A DNA stretch of 40,332 nt from Patescibacteria group bacterium (GCA_018818885.1 JAHIRB010000032.1:1-40332); one strand, 5' to 3'; shown: positions 28,484 through 37,700, counted from the stretch's first letter. The notes: a model not told the origin generated them from the letters alone. Program-made: numbers and translations.

Positions 28484-28582
28484 ATAGAGATAGCAGTTAA
28501 TTGTAGAGATTATAGTTAATAGTTATTAGAGTTTTCTAAAATCTCAATAGTTTCTATAATAACTATAATCAACAAAACAATT
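28484..28582. repeat. Permuted-word quasi-palindrome spacer
   Basis: Contains AGAGATTATAGTTAATAGTT and its near reverse complement CTATAATAACTATAATC with TTAGAGTTTTCTAAAATCTC between. No gene seen. Confidence 0.6.
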
Positions 28583-29257
28583 ATGACAAACGAAGTTTTG
28601 TTTATACTAATGACCTTAGTAATTTTAACTTTTGTTTTGGTTGCATTTCGCTTGGGAAAAAATTGGCTGATTGGTTTGATTGCAGCTTTAGCAGTACTAA
28701 TGAATATTTTTGTTATTAAAGGCATGTATTTATTTGGTCTTGCAGCTACTGGTGGAAATGTTTTATACGCTTCAATTTTTCTTTCTACTGACCTACTTTC
28801 CGAACATTACGGAAAAAAACAAGCTAACCTAGCGGTACGGGTTGGTTTTTTTGTTTCCATTTTTTTCTTGATCACCTCGCAACTAATCATCAAGTTTGTT
28901 CCTGCTGACTATGACATTGCGCAAGAAGCTATGATAACATTATTTACTTTGGCTCCACGGATTGTATTTGGGTCATTGACTGCTTATATAATTTCGCAGC
29001 ATTTAGATATTTGGTCTTTTGAAAAAATTAAGAAAATGACCAAGGGTAAACATTTATGGCTCAGAAATAATGGTTCTACCATGACATCGCAATTGATTGA
29101 TTCCATTATATTTACCTTGATAGCTTTTTGGGGAGTTTACCCAAATCTGTTACAATTAATATTGTTTACTTATTTGATTAAGATTATAGTTGCAGCAATA
29201 GATACACCGTTTATTTATCTTTCAAAATACTTAAAACCTAAGGAATTAGAACAATAA
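28583..29257 (+). CDS. Queuosine-precursor transporter family (YhhQ/VUT)
   Basis: Integral membrane protein of 224 aa with about six helices. The family block STDLLSEHYGKKQANLAVRVGF is near residues 67-89, and the C-terminal half has GSTMTSQLIDSIIFTLIAFWG and YLIKIIVAAIDTPFIYLSKYLK, which match the VUT/YhhQ group proposed to import queuosine precursors (preQ0/preQ1). Uptake of a tRNA-modification precursor would fit an organism with few biosynthetic genes. The MBL-fold gene starts one base after its stop, so they are coupled. Confidence 0.9.
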   Translation: MTNEVLFILMTLVILTFVLVAFRLGKNWLIGLIAALAVLMNIFVIKGMYLFGLAATGGNVLYASIFLSTDLLSEHYGKKQANLAVRVGFFVSIFFLITSQLIIKFVPADYDIAQEAMITLFTLAPRIVFGSLTAYIISQHLDIWSFEKIKKMTKGKHLWLRNNGSTMTSQLIDSIIFTLIAFWGVYPNLLQLILFTYLIKIIVAAIDTPFIYLSKYLKPKELEQ

Positions 29258-29258
29258 T

Positions 29259-30041
29259 ATGAAATTGACTATACTTGGCTCTAGCAGTGCCTCACCAAAT
29301 CCTACAAGAACAAGTCCTGGCTACATACTAGAAGTCGGCAAAGATCAAATTTTACTTGATAGCGGTAGTGGTGTTGCGCAAAAAATAATACAGGCAAAAT
29401 ATGATTTGCTAAAAATTAGATACTTTTTTTATACTCACACACATGCTGACCACGTAACTGATTTACCATATATTCTTTTTACCTCTCGCTGGAAATACAG
29501 AAAAATGCCATTAACTATTTTAGGTCCAAAAAAATTTAAAAACTTTTTTAGTATAATAGAAAAAACTTTTGCTCCTAGATTGCGCAAATATAAAGTTAAC
29601 GTAGTAGAAATGACCAATGCAGAAAAAAAATTCCTAGGATTTAAAGTTGTTACTAAAAAAATGTCTCATAGTGGCAAAATGTTTGTCCCTTATGCCATCG
29701 GATATAGAATAGAAAGTAAGAATAAAGTGTTTGTCTATGCAGGTGATACAGCGTACTGCAAAAATCTAATCGAATTAGCAAAAGATGCGGATTGTCTTCT
29801 TATCGAAGGAGGGATTCCTGAAAATAGTAAAAAAACTGGACACTTCAAACCATCAGATGCTACAAAAATTGCAGAAAATGCTGGGGTAAAAAAATTAGTC
29901 TTAACCCACTTCTCATTAGAAGCAGATAATTACGACATGAAAAAGCAAGCAAAAAAATACTTCAAAGGCCCAATAATATTAGCTAAGGACTTAATGAAAA
30001 TAAATATATGGCCCGATAGTGAACCCGTAAATATTAAATAA
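29259..30041 (+). CDS. Metallo-beta-lactamase-fold hydrolase, RNase Z-like
   Basis: 260-aa MBL-fold protein. The zinc motif THTHADHV is near residues 59-66. Further ligands are in SHSGKMFVP, the Asp in YAGDTAY and the His in LTHFS. The N-terminus MKLTILGSSSASPNPTRTSPGYILEV is typical of RNase Z/ElaC-like and arylsulfatase-like members. A tRNA 3'-end nuclease role is attractive because both tRNAs here lack encoded CCA, but the long exosite arm of RNase Z is not obvious, so the exact substrate stays open. Confidence 0.88.
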   Translation: MKLTILGSSSASPNPTRTSPGYILEVGKDQILLDSGSGVAQKIIQAKYDLLKIRYFFYTHTHADHVTDLPYILFTSRWKYRKMPLTILGPKKFKNFFSIIEKTFAPRLRKYKVNVVEMTNAEKKFLGFKVVTKKMSHSGKMFVPYAIGYRIESKNKVFVYAGDTAYCKNLIELAKDADCLLIEGGIPENSKKTGHFKPSDATKIAENAGVKKLVLTHFSLEADNYDMKKQAKKYFKGPIILAKDLMKINIWPDSEPVNIK

Positions 30042-30120
30042 CACTGTTTGGTTATCAGATAAAACAAAATCATTAAATGTTAATAATTATCAGAACCCAT
30101 ATACGGGTCTACTACCGGTT

Positions 30121-30621
30121 ATGAAAATTGCAATAATTTCCGACTCTCACGACAACATAACTAACATCTACAAATTTTTAGACTACGCAAAAAAACAAAA
30201 TGTAGAAATGATTATCCATTGCGGTGATGTTTGCGCGCCATCAGTTCTAAAAGAACTTGGTGACAAATTTGGTGGACAGATTCATCTTGTCTACGGTAAT
30301 GTTGACGGTGACAAAGTGATGATGGAAAAAATCGCCCAAAGCTTTAACCACTTTACTATCCATGGTGAGATTGGGAAAGTTGATGTAGACGGAAAAAAAA
30401 TTGTTTTGACTCATTTTCTAGAAACAGCCCGGGAACTTGCAGAAACCGGAAAATACAATTATGTCTTCTATGGACATAACCATAAACCTTGGCAAGAGCT
30501 TGTGGGTAACACTCAATTGATAAATCCAGGGACTTTAGCTGGTCTTTTTGCCAAAGCCACGTTTGCTTTGTGGGATACTAAAGACCGAGAACCAAAATTA
30601 ATTCTGCTTGAACAAATATAA
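30121..30621 (+). CDS. YfcE/MJ0936-family metallophosphodiesterase
   Basis: 166-aa calcineurin-like phosphoesterase with the full metal-binding set: ISDSHDN (residues 7-13), HCGDV, YGNVDGD, LTHF and FYGHNHKP. This small form matches MJ0936/YfcE, which hydrolyse phosphodiesters in vitro; the natural substrate is unknown. No Shine-Dalgarno site is present. Directly after the stop codon the REP-like sequence of the RAYT locus begins. Confidence 0.93.
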   Translation: MKIAIISDSHDNITNIYKFLDYAKKQNVEMIIHCGDVCAPSVLKELGDKFGGQIHLVYGNVDGDKVMMEKIAQSFNHFTIHGEIGKVDVDGKKIVLTHFLETARELAETGKYNYVFYGHNHKPWQELVGNTQLINPGTLAGLFAKATFALWDTKDREPKLILLEQI

Positions 30622-30626
30622 ACCAT

Positions 30627-30710
30627 CAAGGCGCGAAGACCTTGCCTACCCGGTTGGGTAGGTCGGGTGCTACTGCCCGTCTTAGTAGGCAGAGACCCTT
30701 GACCCAGCCC
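30627..30710. repeat. REP-like element upstream of the RAYT gene
   Basis: Three successive hairpins: CAAGG...CCTTG, CTACCC-ggtt-GGGTAG and CGGGtgctactgCCCG, followed by GGCAGAGACCC. The same blocks in the same order occur inside the transposase gene (31050-31140). Confidence 0.75.
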
Positions 30711-30755
30711 AAAACGTAATATATTATATTAACACGGCGTAGAGGAAATACCTTT

Positions 30756-31334
30756 ATGTCGTTACCAAAATACAACGATCTTGCGTATTCGCATTTCGTC
30801 ACAACCAAAACGTTTAATAACCAGAAAATCTTTAAAGAAGATGATTGTTGTCAGATTCTATTTGATAATATCAAATTCTATCAACGTAAGTTCAAACTTG
30901 ATTTGATCGCTTGGGTTATTATGCCCAATCATCTGCATATGATTATCTGGTGGAATGCTGACAAAAACCCAAAATTGACTATTTCAAAAATAATGCATGG
31001 GATTAAGTGGCATTCTGCTAAAGAAATTTCCAAATATTTATTGAACCGGCAAGGCGCTATGGCCTTGCCTACCCAGCTGGAAGGATTAAATAAAAATATT
31101 TCTACCCAACCGGGTAGGTCGGGCGCAACTGCCCGACCCAAAAGATTAAAAATCTGGCAACCTGGTTTCTACGATTTTAATATCTACTCCGACCATAAAC
31201 TCGAAGAAAAAATCAATTACATACACCACAACCCCGTAAAAGCTAATTTAACCAAACTACCCGAAAATTATAAATGGTCGTCTTATAAATTATTTAAACA
31301 AAATGAAAAATTTTATACAAAAAACTGCGCATGA
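30756..31334 (+). CDS. REP-associated tyrosine transposase (RAYT, Y1 HUH family)
   Basis: 192-aa Y1 transposase. The N-terminus YNDLAYSHFVTTKTFNNQKIF and the HUH-type motif MPNHLHMIIWW (residues ~62-72) are characteristic, and the C-terminus INYIHHNPVKANLTKLPENYKWSSY is the usual RAYT end. RAYTs nick single-stranded DNA at REP palindromes. Residues ~99-128 (RQGAMALPTQ...PGRSGATARPK) are encoded by REP-like palindromes, an in-frame insertion into the normal fold. The last 32 nt overlap the inositol-monophosphatase gene, so the final residues (NEKFYTKNCA) are shared with its start. Confidence 0.9.
   Translation: MSLPKYNDLAYSHFVTTKTFNNQKIFKEDDCCQILFDNIKFYQRKFKLDLIAWVIMPNHLHMIIWWNADKNPKLTISKIMHGIKWHSAKEISKYLLNRQGAMALPTQLEGLNKNISTQPGRSGATARPKRLKIWQPGFYDFNIYSDHKLEEKINYIHHNPVKANLTKLPENYKWSSYKLFKQNEKFYTKNCA
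31050..31140. repeat. REP-like element inside the RAYT coding region
   Basis: CAAGGcgctatggCCTTG, CTACCC-aacc-GGGTAG and GTCGGGcgcaactgCCCGAC; matches the upstream element 30627-30710 block by block, with a ~20-bp AT-rich insertion between the first and second hairpins. Translated in frame. Confidence 0.75.
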
Positions 31335-32064
31335 GGCGGGAAAAGAAATTTTAAAACAATTTCGTAAAAAACAAAATTATAACTTTAAACGTCCTAGCGA
31401 GGTTGTTACTCAAGCTGATTTAAAATCAGATAAAATCATTACTTCTGCTATACAAAAAAAATTTCCTTCCCATCAAATTATATCTGAAGAAAGCAAACCA
31501 AAAAAAACTAAATCAGACTATCAATGGATTATTGATCCAATTGACGGGACTACAAATTTTATTTTAGGCTTGCCCTTATTTTGTGTCATGATTGCTCTAT
31601 CCTACAAAGGAACAATTACTCATGGTTTAGAATATTTTCCTACTTCAAAAAAAACATATTATGCTGAATTAGGTAAAGGCGCCACTCTCAATAACAAAAA
31701 AATAAAAGTTTCAGATAAGACTGATCTAAAACAATGCTTTTTGACTTTAAATCATGCAAAAGATGCGCAGGGCAGGAATAAGCAATTTGCCATACACAAA
31801 AAATCAAAAGAATTAAAATATATAGTTAAAGATCTTGGTTGTGCCGGCGTTGTATTTGCGATGTTAGCTTCTGGCAAAATAGATGGCAATATGTCTTGGT
31901 GGAATTTACCATGGGATCTTGCCGCAGGCAGTTTACTTGTTAAAGAAGCTGGGGGTAAAATTACTGATTACGAAAATAAACCTTGGACTCTAGAGAGTAA
32001 AAATATATTAGCTACCAACGGAAAAATTCATAATAAATTGTTAAAGCTTATCAAGAATGCCTGA
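31303..32064 (+). CDS. Inositol monophosphatase family phosphatase
   Basis: 253-aa Mg2+-dependent sugar-phosphatase-type enzyme (SuhB/HisN/CysQ superfamily). The metal sites are EVVTQADLKSD, the Glu pair in IISEESKP, the signature WIIDPIDGTTNFILGLPLF (residues ~71-89) and the C-terminal WDLAAGSLLVKEAGGKI. All catalytic residues are present. The substrate (inositol phosphate, histidinol phosphate, PAP or another) cannot be read. Its start overlaps the end of the RAYT gene by 32 nt and its stop overlaps the UPF0235 gene by 8 nt. Confidence 0.94.
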   Translation: MKNFIQKTAHEAGKEILKQFRKKQNYNFKRPSEVVTQADLKSDKIITSAIQKKFPSHQIISEESKPKKTKSDYQWIIDPIDGTTNFILGLPLFCVMIALSYKGTITHGLEYFPTSKKTYYAELGKGATLNNKKIKVSDKTDLKQCFLTLNHAKDAQGRNKQFAIHKKSKELKYIVKDLGCAGVVFAMLASGKIDGNMSWWNLPWDLAAGSLLVKEAGGKITDYENKPWTLESKNILATNGKIHNKLLKLIKNA

Positions 32065-32290
32065 TGAAATATTATTAAATATCAAAGTCCGTCTTAATGC
32101 AATGGAATCAAAAGTAGTAGAAAAAAATCCTAGCTTTTGGAAAGTTGATATTTCAGAATTACCAATCAAGGGAAGAGCAAACAGGGAACTTATTAGTTTA
32201 CTTGCCTCTGAATTCAAAGTTCCAAAATCAAATATTGCAATAATTAGAGGTTTAAAAGCAAAAGAAAAACTAGTCAGAATAATTCGATAA
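32057..32290 (+). CDS. UPF0235 (DUF167, YggU-like) protein
   Basis: 77-aa protein with the family pattern NIKVRLNAMESKVVE, DISELPIKGRANRELISLLASEFKVPKSNIAIIRGLKAKEKLVRI. The block P-x2-G-x-AN-x2-L-x2-L-A-x2-F is diagnostic for DUF167. The role is unknown. Translation is coupled to the preceding phosphatase by an 8-nt overlap. A hairpin terminator follows. Confidence 0.93.
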   Translation: MPDEILLNIKVRLNAMESKVVEKNPSFWKVDISELPIKGRANRELISLLASEFKVPKSNIAIIRGLKAKEKLVRIIR

Positions 32291-32315
32291 ACAAATTAAA
32301 ATAACTTAATTAAAA

Positions 32316-32338
32316 CCGCTTAAATATGCGGTTTTTTG
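32316..32338 (+). terminator. Intrinsic terminator
   Basis: AACCGC-ttaaatat-GCGGTT followed by TTTT. Confidence 0.8.
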
Positions 32339-32358
32339 TTATTATTACCTAATAATAC

Positions 32359-32387
32359 TTGACAAATTATTCAAAATATGATAAGAT
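32359..32387 (+). promoter_or_regulatory. Promoter of the large structured RNA
   Basis: TTGACA (32359-32364), 17 nt, TAAGAT (32382-32387) in TATGATAAGATT. Start near 32394. Confidence 0.7.
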
Positions 32388-32393
32388 TTTATG

Positions 32394-32960
32394 TTTAGTC
32401 AAAAAATGATTGGACATTATTTCCTCCCCCTCGGGATCAGGGGAAAGAACCTAGGGGAATAGCAGGCACAGTGTCAAAGCACAGTGTTAAATTTGATTCA
32501 TCCGATAAATTCATTATCATTCGGAAATCAAAGACCTGCTATTCCCCGGGCTAATTTTCATAACCAAATGCTCAAAAGTCTGCAGACAACCTCCCTAAGC
32601 TAGTTGTGCTAGCAAAGACTGGAGGGTCTGTCCAAACTTTTTGGACTCGGTGCCTGTGGAATCTTGGATAGTAGGACAAATTAATTTGTACCTTTAATTA
32701 TCCCCTATATGGGGATCCTCCTTTCCCTACTATCCAGAATTCTGCAGGCACGACAAGCATGGGGTGTAATCACTTAGGATAATTCTGGCCTCGGCTCGAA
32801 TCATCCAAGAGACTACACCTTTGTCTGCAGACTTGTGAGCATCAAAAAACAACCATTTTCTATTTTATAACGCTATCAGAAAGAATCAAGAAACAGTTAC
32901 GATTAAGACAAAAATCAAAAATTGACTGAAAACTTATAAAATAGAAAATGGTTGTTTTTT
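32394..32960 (+). ncRNA. Large structured non-coding RNA candidate (~450-570 nt)
   Basis: No protein frame of note lies here. Base-pairing is dense: hairpin CCCCT/AGGGG; a 13-bp perfect stem GGGGAATAGCAGG (32454-32466) / CCTGCTATTCCCC (32535-32547); and a long-range 20-nt stem starting ATGCTCA...GTCTGCAGAC (32568-32587) with its partner 32823-32842, one mismatch. The last encloses CCTCC/GGAGG with GCTAG/CTAGC, GTGCCTG/CAGGCAC, the 11-bp TGGATAGTAGG/CCTACTATCCA, ATCCCC/GGGGAT and GGTGTA/TACACC. A 27-bp perfect inverted repeat (32844-32870 / 32934-32960) ending in six T residues closes it and may be the terminator. A strong promoter precedes it. None of tmRNA, RNase P, SRP or group I/II intron signatures are seen. 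Confidence 0.65.
32844..32960. repeat. 27-bp perfect inverted repeat with 63-nt loop
   Basis: AAAAAACAACCATTTTCTAT (and TTTATAA) at 32844-32870 against its exact complement at 32934-32960. It could be the 3' terminator of the large RNA or a miniature inverted-repeat element; no clear target duplication is seen. Confidence 0.8.
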
Positions 32961-32987
32961 AGATTTAGCTAATGTTGATAACTTTTA

Positions 32988-33070
32988 TTGACTTTTTTAA
33001 AATAGTATGTTATTATAAATACAAGATCACAAAGAAATTTGTGATTACCCCCCCCACAAAGGGGTTTTTT
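32988..33070 (+). promoter_or_regulatory. Promoter and leader attenuator of the 33122 gene
   Basis: TTGACT (32988-32993), 17 nt, TATTAT (33011-33016). The leader then has hairpin ATCACAAA-gaaa-TTTGTGAT and a terminator CCCC-acaaa-GGGG-TTTTTT (33052-33070), 51 nt before the ATG, so expression would depend on readthrough. Confidence 0.65.
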
Positions 33071-33121
33071 ATTTGAAAAAAATATTAATATATATACTAA
33101 AAATCAATAAAAACAAGATCA

Positions 33122-34516
33122 ATGATTAAAAACAAAGACGAAGAATTTTTTGCAATTACTTTAGGTTTAGCCTTATTCCTTGGAATATTACTATTGTTCC
33201 AAGGAGTTTTGGGTATAGGACCATTGGCTGTACGGGCAGTGGATTTACCAGATTTAGCAATAACTGAAATGCGTTTTGTACAAATAGCAAATCAAAATTT
33301 AGATGAATTAGATGAAACAAACAAACTACTTTATGAAACAATTACGGTGGTTGAGCAAAACCTTTGTACTGATTCCGACGATGGATTAGATTATAATACT
33401 AAGGGTACTGCAAACAAAGGTTCTTCCTCAATGACTGACCATTGTTATAGTGACGGTAGCAACAAAATGTATGAAAAATATTGTGACTCTAATGGGGAAA
33501 TAAAAGCCGAAACCTATAACTGTCCATTTGGTTGTAATGATGGAGCATGCTTAGCTCAAGGAGAAGAACCACCAGCACAAGAACCAGAAAATTGCGTTGA
33601 TACAGATGGAGGTACTGATTATTATACTAAGGGAACCGCAACTAAAGGATCTAGTTCGGTAACTGATTATTGTGCGGAGGATGGAACAATCTTACACGAA
33701 AAATATTGTGATTCTGGTGGAAACATGAAAGCAAAAACCTATAATTGTGACAATGGTTGTAGCAATGGTGCATGTTTAAACCAAAACCAAAACATGGAAC
33801 AAACTCAAGAACAAACCCAAGAACGAGCTGGCTCTTCAAGTGAATCTTTAGAGTATCAAGCCTTAAAACAAAAGATTGCCAGATTGCAATTACAAATTTC
33901 ACAATTAGAGCAACAAGTTGTTGAATTGGAAAAAGGTTTACTTTCTAGAATTGACACCGCCTTAACTAATAGGCTTAGGGGACGAATTCTACTTCAAGTA
34001 GAAAATAATGGGGAAGCTTGGTATGTAGATAAAAGTACATTAAAGAAATTCTACCTTAAAGATGGTACTTCAGCCTACAATGCTTTACAAGCTTTTGGCC
34101 TAGGTATAACAAATGCTGACTTAGCTAAAATTCCTATTGGCATAGAAGACAGGGCAGAGGTATTAGATACAGATGGTGACGGTTTAGATGATAAATTGGA
34201 AGAAGCTTTAGGAACAGATATAAATGATATAGATTCAGATGATGATGGACATGATGATGGAAAAGAAGTAAAATCTGGCTATAATCCAAAAGGTGATGGA
34301 TTATATAATTATCAATTCTCCTTTGTAGACGCAAACGGTCTGCGTGGAAAAATATTACTGCAAGTTGAATCTCGCGGTGAGGCTTGGTACGTACATCCAG
34401 AAAATGGAAAACGCTACTACATGAAAGATGGGGCTCTAGCTTATCAGATTATGAGATTTTTATCACTTGGCATAACTAATGAAGACTTGAGAAAAATTGA
34501 TGTTGGCGAGTTCTAG
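33122..34516 (+). CDS. Surface-anchored repeat protein (Cys repeats, coiled coil, Ca-binding linker, AWYV repeats)
   Basis: 464-aa exported protein. One N-terminal membrane segment (FFAITLGLALFLGILLLFQGVLG) is followed by two similar ~65-residue Cys modules (TDSDDGLDYNTKGTANKGSS...YNCPFGCNDGAC and TDGGTDYYTKGTATKGSSS...YNCDNGCSNGAC). A coiled coil (LKQKIARLQLQISQLEQQVVELEKGL) follows, then two copies of LRGRILLQVENNGEAWYV...LKDGTSAYNALQAFGLGITNADLAKI. Between those copies is a calcium-type linker DTDGDGLDDKLEEALGTDINDIDSDDDGHDDG. The AWYV repeat occurs at the ends of many candidate-phylum surface proteins and may help cell-wall attachment (inference). Transcription passes a leader terminator first. 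Confidence 0.82.
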   Translation: MIKNKDEEFFAITLGLALFLGILLLFQGVLGIGPLAVRAVDLPDLAITEMRFVQIANQNLDELDETNKLLYETITVVEQNLCTDSDDGLDYNTKGTANKGSSSMTDHCYSDGSNKMYEKYCDSNGEIKAETYNCPFGCNDGACLAQGEEPPAQEPENCVDTDGGTDYYTKGTATKGSSSVTDYCAEDGTILHEKYCDSGGNMKAKTYNCDNGCSNGACLNQNQNMEQTQEQTQERAGSSSESLEYQALKQKIARLQLQISQLEQQVVELEKGLLSRIDTALTNRLRGRILLQVENNGEAWYVDKSTLKKFYLKDGTSAYNALQAFGLGITNADLAKIPIGIEDRAEVLDTDGDGLDDKLEEALGTDINDIDSDDDGHDDGKEVKSGYNPKGDGLYNYQFSFVDANGLRGKILLQVESRGEAWYVHPENGKRYYMKDGALAYQIMRFLSLGITNEDLRKIDVGEF

Positions 34517-34536
34517 CTAACAAATTATTTAATACT

Positions 34537-34686
34537 ATGTTTTTTAATAAAGATGATGAAATTTTAATGTTTAGTGCCGCGCTACTTTTCGTTGTGCTAA
34601 TGATTTTTAGCTTCCCTAACGTTTTTGGTTTAAAAACAACTATGGTTAAAGCAACCGAAATCCCTACTTCCCTTTCTGATTATTAA
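34537..34686 (+). CDS. 49-aa membrane peptide (not in ORF track)
   Basis: Reads MFFNKDDEILMFSAALLFVVLMIFSF, then PNVFGLKTTMVKATEIPTSLSDY and TAA. The start NKDDE followed by a hydrophobic helix resembles the N-terminus of the 464-aa protein just upstream (NKDEEFFAITLGLALFLGILL), so it may be a degraded or mini paralogue. It lies 20 bp after that gene and 17 bp before the giant gene. Confidence 0.5.
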   Translation: MFFNKDDEILMFSAALLFVVLMIFSFPNVFGLKTTMVKATEIPTSLSDY

Positions 34687-34703
34687 TAATTATTATACAA
34701 ATT

Positions 34704-37700
34704 ATGTATTCGTCAAACTCACTTAAGGTGAATAAACTAATAATATTTAGCTTAACGTTGTTGTTAGTATTTTCGTATTTTTTGTTAGTACCAGTGAATG
34801 CTGCAGAAGTTACATCTTGCGGTACTACAATTACCGAAGATACTACCTTGACACAAAACCTAACCAGCGGTGGTGAAGATTGTATCACCATAGGCGGTAA
34901 CAACATAACCTTAGATTGTGCTGGATTTTCTATCTCTGGAGCCGGGAGTGGTAATGGCATCTACATGCATACGAAAACTGGAGTGACCATACAAAACTGT
35001 ACCATCAGCAATTTTACTGATGGTATTTATAGTTTATTTGGTTCATACACAGCAGACTCTAACACATTTCAAAATAATATTGAGGGAGGTATTGACGCTA
35101 GATATGGTGGAGGTGTGACAATAACAAATAATACTTTTAATAATAATACTTCCTACGGAATATATCATAGCAGTCTTGATATAAGCACTATTTCAAATAA
35201 TACAATTACAAACAATACTGACTGGGGATTGTATTTAAGCAGTTCAACAAACATTACTGCAACAGGCAACACTATAACTAATAATGAATATGGATTTTTA
35301 ACAATCAATGGAGTTTTTACCGCATCAAATAATGATATCTCAAATAATACAATAAATATCAGAAGTACCTGGACAGCTGCAAGCCCAACTAACCCAACTA
35401 TCACAAATAACTATTGGGGCACTACTTCGTGTAATGATATAGAGGGAAAATTACAAGGTGTTGATGTCACCTTAACTTATGAACCATTTTTGGATACAGA
35501 AAATGGCAACCCAATGGAGTGCCCAACAGATACGGTCGGAAGTAATACTACCGATCTAACAGAGGAAGAACCACAAGCGCCCGTAAGCGCAGTACCAATT
35601 ACTGGCTGCAGTACTATTATTGAGGATTCTGTTTTAACACAAGACATAAATAGCAGTGAAGGGAATTGTATTATAATAGATGCAAGCAACGTAATCTTAG
35701 ATTGTAACAACCATACAATAACCGGACCTGGATCAAACTACGGTGTTTATATCGCACACCAAACAGGTGTGACCGTACAAAATTGCACAATTAGTAATTT
35801 CACTGATGGTATTTATTCTTTAGCATCATCTTTTACTTCTGACACAAATACATTTCAAAATAATATTGAAGGTGGTATTGATGCACGTTACTCGGGAAAT
35901 TTTACAATAGCAAATAATACTTTTGGAAATAACGGCACATATGGCATTTATCATAGTGGTGTTGATGTCAGCACAATTACTAACAATACTATCACGAACA
36001 ATCCATGGGGAGTTTATCTTAGCAATACAACTAACGTTACAGCTTCTGATAATACGATAACTGGAGGTGACTATGGTTTTTTAACAACTAATTCAACTTA
36101 TACTGCAAATAATAACGATATTTATAATAACACATTTAATATTCGCCATGTTTGGAATGCAGAAAATCCTGTTGACCCAAAAATTTCACTTAATTATTGG
36201 GGCTCAATTGATTGCAATGAAATACAAAGTAAACTTTCTCCAGAAAGTTTGGCTTTTGATCCTTATTTAGGATCTGACGGAACACAATTAACTTGCGAAA
36301 CAGAAGTTGAATGTACTGATTTGGATGACGATGGTTATAGTGTTGAAGGAGGTGCTTGTGGTGTGCTTGATTGTAATGATGATAATTCAAAAATTAATCC
36401 GAGCATTGAAGAAATTTGTAATAATATTGATGACGACTGTGATGGAGAAATTGACGAGGAAGAAGTCTGTGGTTCAATTGTTGAAGTAAAAAAAATGTTA
36501 CTTGATGGTGAATGGCAATATCAAGAAGTTGAAACTTTAGCTTACCCTGCACCAACTGCAGGTTGGCAAACAATATCTGTTCCAAGTTATTTAGAAGGAT
36601 ACACTGGCGAAAAAGTTTGGTATAAAAAAACTTTCAACGTAACAGAAATTGCACCATTAATGAATCTAAATTTTAGTGGTGTAAAATATGATGCACAAAT
36701 TTATTTAAATGATCAATTCGTTGGTAGCAATTTGGGCGGATATGAACCTTTTAAATTTGAAATTTCTGATTATCTTGTCCTAGGAAAAAATACATTGTAT
36801 GTAGGAGTAACAGATTGGACTGCCACTTTTAACGAACAAGTTGACATGAGTCAGGCTAAAAATAAATTTGATGCAGTTAATTATCCGATTGATGTTGTTA
36901 CTAGTGCGGTTGGAAATTATTATTACTACTATGGTATTTGGGATAGCGTATATTTAGAATCATATCCAGAAGCATACATCGACAATGTATTTATCCAAAC
37001 ATCTTACAGAAAAAATAAAATTACTGTTTCTTTAGACCTAACAAATGATTCTAGAAATACAAAATTCATATCAGTACATAACAATATTTTAGACGTTAAC
37101 GGTAACGTCGTAAAAACATTAAGAGAACAAGTATTTGAACTAAAAAGTAGTACAACAAAAAAAATAATATTAACTGAGCGATGGGACGATCCAATATACT
37201 GGTCACCGGACAATCCTTATCTATACACACTTCAAACTCAAATTGTCGGAACTATTACCGGCGACACACTTAACGAAATCAATACTAAATTTGGTTTTAG
37301 AGAGTTTTGGGCTAAAGGAATAAATTTTTACCTTAATGGCATTAAAACAAAAGTTTTTGGATCCTCTACCCCACCACCAACTAAAGATTTATCTAGGGAA
37401 CAAATTACTGAAATACTTACCAACATAAAAAACGGAAACAACAATACTTTTAGATTACACAACCAGCCTTGGCCACAAGAATGGTACGAGGTAGCAGATG
37501 AAATAGGATTATTAACCGTAATGGAAAGCGCATACTTCTGCAATTCATCAAAAAACTATGATTACGAAGATCCTATTTTTTGGGAAAACTATAGAACACA
37601 CCTTCAAAAAAATATTGATAAACTAAAAAACCATCCATCTATTGTATTCTGGAGCATGGAAAACGAACTACTCCACTGCATAGGTCCAAGCCACTCATAT

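Noticed and set aside
32844-32960. 27-bp inverted repeat as a certain MITE
   Set aside because: No clear target duplication and no matching transposase ends in the window; kept as part of the RNA candidate instead.
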